Positions 55,241 to 63,135 of a stretch of 64,000 bases of DNA are shown piece after piece. The stretch is taken from contig JAFDYF010000056.1 in the NCBI GenBank assembly GCA_018267575.1, forward strand, positions 310,001 through 374,000, read 5' to 3'. Each line of letters opens with the position of its first letter. The first letter of the stretch is position 1. Under the pieces are notes generated by a model that was not told the origin of the DNA, ran no database searches, and saw only the letters and a list, made by a program, of their open reading frames with translations. Both the position numbers and the translations under genes were made by a program. Source of the stretch: Bacteroidota bacterium (GTDB lineage: Bacteria; Bacteroidota; Bacteroidia; Chitinophagales; Chitinophagaceae).

Positions 55241-55771
55241 CTATTGTTGTTTTTGTAATAATAGGTTTAAGGGTGCTGCACCAAGACCGGGGATTTTTAC
55301 GGTCATGGATAAGGATAATGAATCGGTTGTAATGGCATTGATCCAATGGGGATCGGCTTCCGCACTTGGAGCAGTGAGTTTAAGAACGGCATCATAAACT
55401 TCAAGTGTCCATTTACCAGCATTGCCTGCAACAGGAAGGATGAGGTCTGTCGTCCCCTGAAACTGATAGGTGCCACTATCGCTAAACTGATAGCTATTAC
55501 TGGTGGTGGGTTGAAAATAGGCGGTAACGCCAAATGCTTTCAAATAGGGGTTGGTGATCATACTGGTGCCTGCAGGGAAATCATATCGGGTATTTCCTAC
55601 TTTAACACTCACGGGTACCCCAAGTACGATATCGGTTTGTTTCCAGGTGCCTGTAACAATTTGATATTTTTCTGACTTTGCATTGGTTGCGCTACTTTTT
55701 TTACAAGCATTGGAAAGGATGGCTATAAGAATAGTAGCTCCCCAAAATACAGGGATAAAAACTTTTTTCAT
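55241..55771 (-). CDS. small lipoprotein inserted between sigma factor and FecR genes
   Basis: 176 residues. The signal peptide ends in a lipobox (ILSNACKKS), so an acylated Cys is expected at about residue 23. The mature part is beta-rich, with YQIVTGTWKQTDIVLGVPVS resembling the opening of lipocalin-like domains, followed by SGTYQFQGTTDLILPV and KWTLEVYDAVLKLTAP. No enzyme motif is seen. It lies 130 nt after the sigma gene and 86 nt before fecR. Its position inside the regulatory part of the array suggests a ligand-binding or modulating role, which is inference only. Confidence 0.85.
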   Translation of the reverse strand: MKKVFIPVFWGATILIAILSNACKKSSATNAKSEKYQIVTGTWKQTDIVLGVPVSVKVGNTRYDFPAGTSMITNPYLKAFGVTAYFQPTTSNSYQFSDSGTYQFQGTTDLILPVAGNAGKWTLEVYDAVLKLTAPSAEADPHWINAITTDSLSLSMTVKIPGLGAAPLNLLLQKQQ

Positions 55772-55901
55772 GGCAATATTTTTGAAAACTAAATTGTTTT
55801 GGTGCTCGGTTCAAGTAAAGACGATTCTAAAATGCAAGTGGTCCAATGCCTTTAAAAAAATTAAAGTGCATATTCGAGAGAATGGTTTTGGGGGCTATCG
55901 G

Positions 55902-56510
55902 CTATAAACTATAAAAAAGAAGGAGTAAGGAAAAAAGTGGCAATTGCATCTCCTGCTGATGATGTTGGCTAATATATTTACGAACAAATTTTCGGGCGAG
56001 ATCTAGGTGCCGCTTGACGGTGAATTTTGAAACATTCATTTTTGCGGCAATTTCATCATAACTGAGTTGATCCTCGATGGCAAGCAAATAGGCCTGCCTT
56101 TGTTGTGTGGGCAAATGAGAGATGACCTCATGAAATAAAGTATCTAATTCCTTTCTATCAATATGGTCATCGATATGATTGACTATTTCGGGGGTTCTCT
56201 CCTTTATTCCAGAAATCAATTTTCTTTTAGAAATCAATTTCCGGAAGTGGTCGAAGGTAGCGTTCCGGGCGATTATAAAAAGATAGTTCTTTAAGCTGCT
56301 GATCTGAGTCAAGGATTCGCGGTGGGTCCAGATGCGTATATAGGCTACTTGCATAATTTCCCTGGCAGTTTCGCTATCTTTTAAGTAGGACATGATTGCA
56401 TTATAAAGCCCCCCACTCGTTTGATGATAGAATGAGTTAAAGGCCTTTTCGTTGCCCTGAACTATCTGTGTTAATAGTTCTTGCTCTGAATATAAAATTG
56501 GTTCGGGCAT
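55902..56510 (-). CDS. ECF RNA polymerase sigma factor with hydrophobic C-terminal tail
   Basis: 202 residues from the ATG at 56510 (MPEPILYSEQELL); longer in-frame starts exist upstream but add non-conserved sequence. Region 2 is GNEKAFNSFYHQTSGGLYNA with IMQVAYIRIWTHRESL, and region 4 is LPTQQRQAYLLAIEDQLSYD with IAAKMNVSKFTVKRHLDLAR, the pattern of Bacteroidota FecI-type factors. After region 4 the protein ends in a hydrophobic tail, LPLFSLLLLFYSL. It is expected to be held by the FecR protein and to drive the susC operon. First gene of the array. Confidence 0.94.
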   Translation of the reverse strand: MPEPILYSEQELLTQIVQGNEKAFNSFYHQTSGGLYNAIMSYLKDSETAREIMQVAYIRIWTHRESLTQISSLKNYLFIIARNATFDHFRKLISKRKLISGIKERTPEIVNHIDDHIDRKELDTLFHEVISHLPTQQRQAYLLAIEDQLSYDEIAAKMNVSKFTVKRHLDLARKFVRKYISQHHQQEMQLPLFSLLLLFYSL

Positions 56511-57191
56511 CAGCAAATCTTTGAAAACGTTATGAACCTTAGTTCCAATAAAAAAATCTGCACAAGATATCAGATAATAGCCCGGAATAGTTTTGATCAT
56601 TACAACACTTCCCTAAAGTACAAAAACTTATAGAATCTTCCTCTGATAAAATAATGGGGTAATAAATTCATAACAATAATGAATAATTAAAATTTAAAAC
56701 CCCCACTAATTCCCTTCACTCGAAATCGACTATGGTTTGTGCATAAAAAATGAGTAATCAACATTTTGTTGCAAGTTGGGTTTGATGAATAGAAGGGAAA
56801 ATCAAGTTAAACACAAGTTTCTGATTTTTGGTTTATTTAAAAGTGAGCCACGAAATTTATGGTTAGGGTAAATTGAACACGATGCTCAAACTGCTCATTA
56901 GATACATGGTTGCCACATTGTGGAGAATCAGCACTAAAGCTAAAACAGGGGGGAGACCTCTGTCAAGCCAGATTCGAAATGGAGATGTAGGTTTTTGAAA
57001 TTATTTCCCAAATAAAATAGGTGTTCTTAAAACAAATAGTACTTCAACAACCACGCTATCGAAAAAGTTTGTGTTTGGAAACCCGCTTTTCATATATTTA
57101 ATAATTGTAATCCAAGTTGATTCTGGTCAATAATTTAAATAAGCATCGGCTGGACCGTAGATATGTACGGTCTGGGTTAAATGTAAAATGT
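56511..57191. other. divergent regulatory region between the sigma gene and the GH32-like gene
   Basis: About 680 bases with no supported gene. Minus-strand TACTTTAG near 56617 is a one-mismatch -7 element ahead of the sigma gene. A 7-bp inverted repeat GACCGTA / TACGGTC (57153-57159 and 57166-57172) sits 20 nt before the GH32-like start and could be an operator. The remainder shows nothing clear. Confidence 0.5.
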
Positions 57192-58742
57192 ATGAAAAGA
57201 AATCAGTTCTTGAGAATCTCCTCTTTTATTCCTTTTATTTCAGTCTCCCGAGGTTTGGGAAGCATCGATACAAAAGCGTTGTCTGTTGAAAAAAATATTC
57301 CACCAAAACCGGATGAAAACCCGAACCGTTTTTTCTATAAGCCTGCAGGAGCTTGGGCGGCCGATTTTATTCCACTATATGCAGAGGGCGAGTTTCAATT
57401 ATTTTTTTTATTGGATTGGCGGGATCGGGATAAACATGGTGAGGGCACCCCATGGTATCGGATTAGTACAAAAGATTTTGTTCATTTTACTGAACATGGT
57501 GAAATGCTCCCGAGGGGTACCAAGGATGAACAAGATCTATATGTTTTTACAGGCTCGGCCATACATGCAAAAGGGCAGTACCATATATTTTACACAGGGC
57601 ATAATCCCTATATGGGGGAGAAGGGTAAGCCGGAGCAGGGGATAATGCATGCGGTGAGCGATGATATGCAACATTGGAAAAAGATACCAGAGCATACTTT
57701 TTTTGCCCCTATCGATCGGTTCGAAAAAAATGATTGGCGCGATGCTTTTGTTTTTTGGAACGATCAAGCTCAGGAATATAATATGCTGCTGGCAGCTAGG
57801 TTTAAAGAAGGTATTCCTCGCCGAAGAGGATTGACCGCCGTCTGCGTTTCAAAAGATCTGGAGAAATGGGAAGTGAAACAACCTTTTTATGCTCCTAATC
57901 TTTATTATACCCATGAATGTCCGGATTTATTTAGGATGGGTGATTGGTGGTATTTATTATTTTCTGAATTTACCGATTTGGTGCGTACACGTTACCGCAT
58001 GAGCCGCCATCTAAATGGTCCTTGGATAACCCCGGAAAAAGATGATTTTGACGGGCATGCTTTATATGCCGCCAAAACCGCATCGGATGGTAAAAAAAGA
58101 TTCCTGTTTGGATGGAACCCTACCCGTGATGAGGCAAAAGATAATGGGGGCTGGAATTGGGGTGGCAATTTAGTAGTGCATGAGATTTTACAAGAGAAAG
58201 ATGGCACACTTTCGGTAAGGGTACCCGAGACGGTGGATGCTGCTTTTAACAAACCAGAGATGCTTGCATTTAAAGTAGGAGCAGGCACACTCAAAACCAT
58301 TGACCATGGCGTGCAACTAGAGGCTGTTGGTAGTTTTGCAGCGGCAGTAGCGGGAAAAATGCCAGCAACCTGCAAAATTGAAACGAGTATGTTATTTGAA
58401 AAGGACACGAAAGCCTGTGGGTTGATGATCCGGGCCAGTGATGATTTGGATAAAGCCTATTATCTCAGATTGGAACCGATACACCAGCGGGTTGTTTTTG
58501 ATATGTGGCCCAGAGATCGCTCCGAAGTTTCTCAAATGGTAGAATTGGAGCGGCCGGTTGCCATGCTACCGGGTATGCCTATCCGCTTACAGGTTTTTAT
58601 GGATGGCAATATGGGCGTACTGTATGTTAATAATAAAGTAGCAATGAATTTTCGTGCTTATGATTTACTGGCTGGCAACCTATGTGTTTTTGTTACTGAT
58701 GGAAAAGCTAGGTTTCAGGATACCAGTATGAAAATGATTTAA
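57192..58742 (+). CDS. GH32-like five-bladed beta-propeller glycosidase
   Basis: 516 residues from the ATG at 57192 (MKRNQFLRISSFIPF); an upstream in-frame TTG is less likely. The N-terminus has a short hydrophobic stretch that could be a weak export signal. The propeller has GAWAADFIPLYAEGEFQLFF at the position of the GH32 nucleophile block (WMNDPNG in fructosidases, with Asp kept as AADF), NDWRDAFVFW replacing WRDP, and YYTHECPDLFRM for the acid/base Glu block. A C-terminal beta-sandwich follows (about 400-516). Members cleave fructans or sucrose-like linkages; the altered motifs make the substrate uncertain. Divergent from the sigma gene. Confidence 0.83.
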   Translation: MKRNQFLRISSFIPFISVSRGLGSIDTKALSVEKNIPPKPDENPNRFFYKPAGAWAADFIPLYAEGEFQLFFLLDWRDRDKHGEGTPWYRISTKDFVHFTEHGEMLPRGTKDEQDLYVFTGSAIHAKGQYHIFYTGHNPYMGEKGKPEQGIMHAVSDDMQHWKKIPEHTFFAPIDRFEKNDWRDAFVFWNDQAQEYNMLLAARFKEGIPRRRGLTAVCVSKDLEKWEVKQPFYAPNLYYTHECPDLFRMGDWWYLLFSEFTDLVRTRYRMSRHLNGPWITPEKDDFDGHALYAAKTASDGKKRFLFGWNPTRDEAKDNGGWNWGGNLVVHEILQEKDGTLSVRVPETVDAAFNKPEMLAFKVGAGTLKTIDHGVQLEAVGSFAAAVAGKMPATCKIETSMLFEKDTKACGLMIRASDDLDKAYYLRLEPIHQRVVFDMWPRDRSEVSQMVELERPVAMLPGMPIRLQVFMDGNMGVLYVNNKVAMNFRAYDLLAGNLCVFVTDGKARFQDTSMKMI

Positions 58743-58895
58743 TGCCGGGCTGCCTTCAAAGATGCACAAACCGATTGCTAACAGAACTTTTGTGTGTCTG
58801 GATTGTAATTAGTTGTTAGGTAAAACAATATATTTTCACATAATCAAAGGGGCAGTTTTTAAAATCTTTGTCCTACACAATTTTGCAAAACAAAT

Positions 58896-59726
58896 ATGAA
58901 ATTAAGCGAACTAGAAAAGCTTGTGCAGCCATTTGGCAATACCGAAAAAATGCCGCTACTTTTTTTAGGTCATGGAAGTCCTATGAATGCGATTGAAGAA
59001 AATGAATTCGTGACTGGTTTCAGAGAGATTGCCATGACCCTTCCGCGACCCAGTGCAATCCTATGCGTGTCCGCACATTGGGAAACCCGTGGCACATTTG
59101 TAACGGCCATGGAAAAGCCGCCCACCATCCATGATTTTGGTGGATTCCCCCAAGCCTTATACCAAGTGCAATATCCAGCTCCCGGTAGTCCGGCATTGGC
59201 CAATGAAACCAAGGCCATGGTTCATAAAACCGATATAGGTCTGGATCAAAAATGGGGGTTGGATCATGGTGCCTGGAGTGTGATCAAACATTTGTATCCC
59301 CAAGCCGATGTGCCCGTGATACAAATGAGTCTCGATCATTATCAAACGCCACAATACCATTATGATCTTGCAAAGGAGCTTGGTTCACTCAGGGAAAAAG
59401 GAGTGTTGATTCTTGGCAGTGGCAATATGGTACATAACCTAAGGATGGTTGCTTGGGATCAATTGGATAAGCCCGGCTTTGGTTATGAGTGGGCTATCGA
59501 AGCCAGCGAAAAAATGAAAACCTATATGCGCTCTGGCGATTTTCAGCAGCTCATCAACTTTAGGTCGCAGGGCAAGGCTTTTGATTTGGCCATCCCAACC
59601 CCCGAACATTATCTCCCGCTCTTGTATGTATTGGCTTTGAAAGAGGAGAATGAAAACTTGAGTCTTTTCAATGATAAAGCCATTGCCGGTTCGCTCAGCA
59701 TGACTTCAGTTAAAATAGGAGGGTAA
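58896..59726 (+). CDS. ygiD: 4,5-DOPA extradiol dioxygenase-like protein (YgiD type)
   Basis: 276 residues. LLFLGHGSPMNAIEENEF, LCVSAHWETRGTFVTAME, HDFGGFPQALYQVQYPAPG, KWGLDHGAWSVIKHLYPQ, VIQMSLDH and LGSGNMVHNLR are the motifs of the class III ring-opening dioxygenase family; the metal His residues (GHGSP, SAHWE and LDHG) are intact. E. coli YgiD and plant DODA open the catechol ring of DOPA. The natural substrate in bacteria is unknown. The first ATG is preceded by a weak site; no operon partner. Confidence 0.93.
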   Translation: MKLSELEKLVQPFGNTEKMPLLFLGHGSPMNAIEENEFVTGFREIAMTLPRPSAILCVSAHWETRGTFVTAMEKPPTIHDFGGFPQALYQVQYPAPGSPALANETKAMVHKTDIGLDQKWGLDHGAWSVIKHLYPQADVPVIQMSLDHYQTPQYHYDLAKELGSLREKGVLILGSGNMVHNLRMVAWDQLDKPGFGYEWAIEASEKMKTYMRSGDFQQLINFRSQGKAFDLAIPTPEHYLPLLYVLALKEENENLSLFNDKAIAGSLSMTSVKIGG

Positions 59727-59980
59727 GAGGGAACTGAGATTTTGGGAGATTATTGGATTATGAAGGAAACATAATGAGTCATTTTCCATTGGGCGAGCAA
59801 TGGTTCACTACTCAACATCGTTGCGACGCTCCGTTCATCAGTAGTGCTACTATTGAGCAATGGTTGTGTTCGGTTTTCTTGTCTGACCGTCCCGGTCTGA
59901 CATTGTTCGTAGAAGTCTGAAATGTTTTTTGCTTTATGCGGGGTCTGGCGAAGCCGACCCTGCGTAAATAAAGGCTTCCT

Positions 59981-60042
59981 ACTTTTCCAAAGTTCAAAGC
60001 AGCGGGATAAAATTTAACGGGTAGTTGCAACTTTGGAAAAGT
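59981..60042. repeat. perfect 14-bp inverted repeat
   Basis: ACTTTTCCAAAGTT at 59981-59994 and AACTTTGGAAAAGT at 60029-60042, separated by 34 bases. Could fold as a long-loop hairpin. Confidence 0.85.
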
Positions 60043-60049
60043 TATGGGC

Positions 60050-60081
60050 AAAGTCTGAACTTGGATATATATGATTTATGG
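60050..60081 (+). repeat. GTCTGAA-type dispersed repeat, copy 1
   Basis: 32-bp unit beginning AAAGTCTGAAC; matches copy 2 at 27 of 32 positions. Confidence 0.7.
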
Positions 60082-60192
60082 GATGGATGGGATTGCTTCC
60101 CATTTTTTGTCTGAATCACGGATTTGCACCGATTAATAGATTTCACTGATTTTTCTATACTCCGGGAGGGTGGCATCGCCGAGCCCGTGTAA

Positions 60193-60224
60193 AAAGTCTG
60201 AACAGGGATTTATACGATTGATGG
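60193..60224 (+). repeat. GTCTGAA-type dispersed repeat, copy 2
   Basis: 32-bp unit beginning AAAGTCTGAAC. A third, more divergent unit (GTCTGAATCACGGATTTG) lies at 60109-60126. Confidence 0.7.
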
Positions 60225-60510
60225 TATGTTATAGAAAACTTGCCTCTCAGGCGAGTCCGAGTATACATAGTAGCATCTAGTGGCTCAATGCAGCCTGCGC
60301 GGGACTCGCCGCACAATCAAAGTTTCGTGCATTTGTTCCTAGAGCCACTGCAGTCCCGGTAGGCGAATAAAGCCGGGCAATCGAACAAACAATGAAATTT
60401 TAATTCTAAATTTAACGAGAGTTAGGGGCTTAAGATTTTCAAATACGTCCATATCGGTCGCCCCAGGGTTCGTTTCAAATATTCGTCATCATGCTAAATT
60501 CTGAATTTAA

Positions 60511-60951
60511 ATGAAATCGAAAATGGTTTATTATTCATTCATTATTTTGGTTGGGCTGTTAGTTACATCGTCCTGCAAACAGGGGCACCAGAAAAGTGAA
60601 ATTGAATCGGCAATGAAAAAATACGATCATTTAATTCAGAAAATGGATGCGGATTCGATTTCATTGATTTTTACCCCGAATGGTGATTTGGGTAAGGTAG
60701 CACATGGGCGAAGCTCTATAAAAAAATTTTTATCGGGCTTTGCTAACCTGAAAGTATTGTCTCAACACTCCACTTCCGATTCCATCCAAATTAATGAAGA
60801 TTCTTCCATACAAAAAGGGAGCTATACCCAGGTTGCCATGATCTCGCCAGGCGACACTGCAAGACTGAAAGGCGATTATGTTGCGAAGTGGATTTATAAT
60901 AATAATACCGGTTGGCTTTTACAGAGTATAATGACTAAACCTAGAGAATAG
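60511..60951 (+). CDS. SnoaL/DUF4440-like lipoprotein
   Basis: 146 residues. Lipobox LVTSSCKQG places an acylated Cys near residue 22. The mature part follows the NTF2-like pattern: a helix IESAMKKYDHLIQKMDADSI, then ISLIFTPNGDLG, GRSSIKKFLSGF, and closing beta strands SYTQVAM and GDYVAKWIYNNNTGWLLQSI. Such domains bind small ligands or act as isomerases; no catalytic set is evident. A small conserved gene follows 21 nt downstream, probably in the same transcript. Confidence 0.87.
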   Translation: MKSKMVYYSFIILVGLLVTSSCKQGHQKSEIESAMKKYDHLIQKMDADSISLIFTPNGDLGKVAHGRSSIKKFLSGFANLKVLSQHSTSDSIQINEDSSIQKGSYTQVAMISPGDTARLKGDYVAKWIYNNNTGWLLQSIMTKPRE

Positions 60952-60972
60952 AATCATTCAAAAATATTTCCT

Positions 60973-61188
60973 ATGAGTCAGGCATTTGTAAAAGAAGAAG
61001 ACAGCCAATGGCTGCACGAAATATTGCCCACGGAGCAGGCCCTTATTCTCTATCTCTCCCGTGAGAACAATGGCATTCGTGTATATGAAAAAAGTAGGCA
61101 CACTGATAAAAAAGGCCGTGCTATCATTGAAATGAGCAATGGACTTGGCTATACCAAGGATGAGAATGGGAGATGGTGTATCGCATAA
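60973..61188 (+). CDS. small conserved hypothetical protein
   Basis: 71 residues: MSQAFVKEEDSQWLHEI at the N-terminus, then a central LILYLSRENNGIRVYEK and a C-terminal EMSNGLGYTKDENGRW. Sequence composition and codon use look like a real protein, and I believe similar short proteins with the MSQAFVKE start occur in other Bacteroidota, though this is from memory. No signal peptide or membrane helix, so cytoplasmic. It begins 21 nt after the lipoprotein gene. Function unknown. Confidence 0.78.
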   Translation: MSQAFVKEEDSQWLHEILPTEQALILYLSRENNGIRVYEKSRHTDKKGRAIIEMSNGLGYTKDENGRWCIA

Positions 61189-61249
61189 TTCTGGTGCCTG
61201 CCCAAACATATTTCTAGCAGGGACTTGCACCGACAATCCCGCACAATAA

Positions 61250-61277
61250 TAAGCCCCCTGAAATTACCAGAGGGCTT
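61250..61277. terminator. candidate hairpin between convergent genes
   Basis: TAAGCCCCCTG / CAGAGGGCTTA with a 7-nt loop and one mismatch. It lies between the convergent small-protein gene and the amidohydrolase gene; T tracts are short on both sides. Confidence 0.5.
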
Positions 61278-61375
61278 AAAGCAACTAAGTATACAAAAAC
61301 GGATTGCTGTTTTTAAAATTCTTGAGGATAGGATCCAAATAGTTGCAAGTAATTGGATAATCCTTTTAAAAGCGC

Positions 61376-63100
61376 TTAATTCTTTTCCCAAACCATTTTC
61401 CCTTCTTTAATGGATTCCACCACTTTAATAGTATGTAAATCCAATGGGTCAATTTTTAATGGGTTCTTATCCAAAATCACAAAGTCTGCCAGTTTCCCCT
61501 TTGTCAATGTTCCCTTGGTATTTTCTTCAAAATACTGATAGGCTGCCCAGGCGGTCAATGTTTTTAATCCTTCATAAACTGAAATTCTTTGGTCAGGCCC
61601 TAAGATTCTTCCTGATTTTGTTACACGATTTACTGTTGCATCCAAAACTCGCATAGAGTTTGGGAATGTTACCGGTGCATCAGAATGTGAAGTGATATTG
61701 ATGCCAGCATCTATCACATCCCTGCAAGGCGAAATATAATCGGCCCTTGGTTCGCCCAATACAGAACTTACATACCAATCGCCCCAATAAAAAGTGTGCA
61801 TGGGAAAAAGCGATGCCAACATTTTTAATCGAACCAAATCAGGAATTTGATCTTTTCTCAAGGTTTGTCCGTGTATATCCACGGTTCTGTGATCAGGATA
61901 ACCATATTTTTTTTCGGCATTATCAACTGCTCTCAGGTATTGATCTATTGCTGCATCGCCATTGGTATGACAAAGCAATTGCCATTTATTTTTAAAAGCA
62001 AGTTCTGCAAAACCATTTGCTTTCTCATCGGTCATTACACCTTGTCCTTTATACCCTGGTTTTTCTCCTTGTGGTGGAACAAGATAAGGTTGCGACAACC
62101 AGGCAGTTTTTCCCTGTGGCGATCCATCCAAGGTTAATTTTACACCACCGATCCGGTACCTATTTTTATATTGATGGGTGGCACTATAATAGGGGCTTTT
62201 CATTGATTCTTCTACACCCGGCAAGGTAATATCGGGGTAGGAAACGATATCCAAATAAAATTTATGTTTATCTGCGGCATCTGCTAACGTGGTCATTTGT
62301 TGTATTGTAGTTCGGCCATCTTGTACAGTTAGGTAACCATTTTTTGCATATTCCACCAAAGCTTTTTCAATAAACATATTATTGGCATCTGCATCCCCTT
62401 TTCCTAAAATAGGAAAAAGTATTCCAAAAAAAGCAGCTTCTTCCAAAACTCCATTTGGTGAACCATCGGCATTCCTACGATATTTTCCCCCTATCGGGTC
62501 TTTGGTATCCTTGTTGATACCCAACATTTTCATGGCATAGGAATTGATAACACCTAAATGACCCGATTGGTGTATGATGACAACGGGTTGGGTGGTACTT
62601 ATTTTATCTAAATCGGGAGCTTTGGGATGGTCCTTTTCTTCCAATTGAGAATCGTCATACCCGTTGCCCATTATCCATCCAAATTTTTTGAACATGAATT
62701 TTCCTTCCGTTGTATTCTTGTATTGATTCATGGTGTTGATAATGGAATTGAAATCTTTTCCCGGTCCATCTGGCGGTGAAAGTAAATTGGCGACCATGGA
62801 AGTAAACCCTACATTGAGAAAATGACTATGCCCATCTATAAATGCGGGCAGCAAAGTTTTTCCATGCAAGTCAACCATGGTGTGATTTGCACCAGCTAGT
62901 TTCATCGCTCCCGATTTTTTCCCTGCATAAACAATTTTGCCATTTTTTGCAACAACCGCTTCCACATAAACGGGGTTCTTGCCTTCCATGGTAATGATAT
63001 TGCCATTGTAGTACATGGTTGCATTTTGTTGGGCAAAGCTTTTTGTTGTAATTCCTAAAAATAAAATGCCTAGGAAAGCACTGATAATTGTCTTTTTCAT
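61376..63100 (-). CDS. YtcJ-like amidohydrolase, secreted
   Basis: 574 residues with a signal peptide (MKKTIISAFLGILFLGITTKSF split before AQ). The amidohydrolase-3 fold is marked by LLPAFIDGHSHFLNVG with the first metal His pair, the central GGVKLTLDGSPQGKTAW, LLCHTNGDAAIDQYLRAVD, HGQTLRKDQIPDLVRL and NITSHSDAPVTFPN with a metal Asp. Substrates of YtcJ-type enzymes are mostly unknown; N-substituted amides or cyclic amides are typical. A second copy lies immediately upstream on the same strand (gap 35 nt), suggesting duplication. Confidence 0.9.
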   Translation of the reverse strand: MKKTIISAFLGILFLGITTKSFAQQNATMYYNGNIITMEGKNPVYVEAVVAKNGKIVYAGKKSGAMKLAGANHTMVDLHGKTLLPAFIDGHSHFLNVGFTSMVANLLSPPDGPGKDFNSIINTMNQYKNTTEGKFMFKKFGWIMGNGYDDSQLEEKDHPKAPDLDKISTTQPVVIIHQSGHLGVINSYAMKMLGINKDTKDPIGGKYRRNADGSPNGVLEEAAFFGILFPILGKGDADANNMFIEKALVEYAKNGYLTVQDGRTTIQQMTTLADAADKHKFYLDIVSYPDITLPGVEESMKSPYYSATHQYKNRYRIGGVKLTLDGSPQGKTAWLSQPYLVPPQGEKPGYKGQGVMTDEKANGFAELAFKNKWQLLCHTNGDAAIDQYLRAVDNAEKKYGYPDHRTVDIHGQTLRKDQIPDLVRLKMLASLFPMHTFYWGDWYVSSVLGEPRADYISPCRDVIDAGINITSHSDAPVTFPNSMRVLDATVNRVTKSGRILGPDQRISVYEGLKTLTAWAAYQYFEENTKGTLTKGKLADFVILDKNPLKIDPLDLHTIKVVESIKEGKMVWEKN

Positions 63101-63135
63101 TTTACGTGATTTGAAATTATTTAGATTATTTGCAA

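Larger units (their letters stand above)
59727..60510. other. repeat-rich non-coding block
   Basis: About 780 bases without a believable gene. It contains several hairpins: near 59876-59901 (imperfect TGTCTGACCG / CGGTCTGACA), 59938-59964 (GCGGGGTC / GACCCTGC with inner stem), and the perfect 14-bp repeat listed separately. Dispersed units starting GTCTGAA occur at 60050, 60107 and 60193. A G/C-richer part at 60235-60385 also has inverted segments (GCGAGTCC / GGACTCGC). It looks like an accumulation site for short intergenic repeats. Confidence 0.7.
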
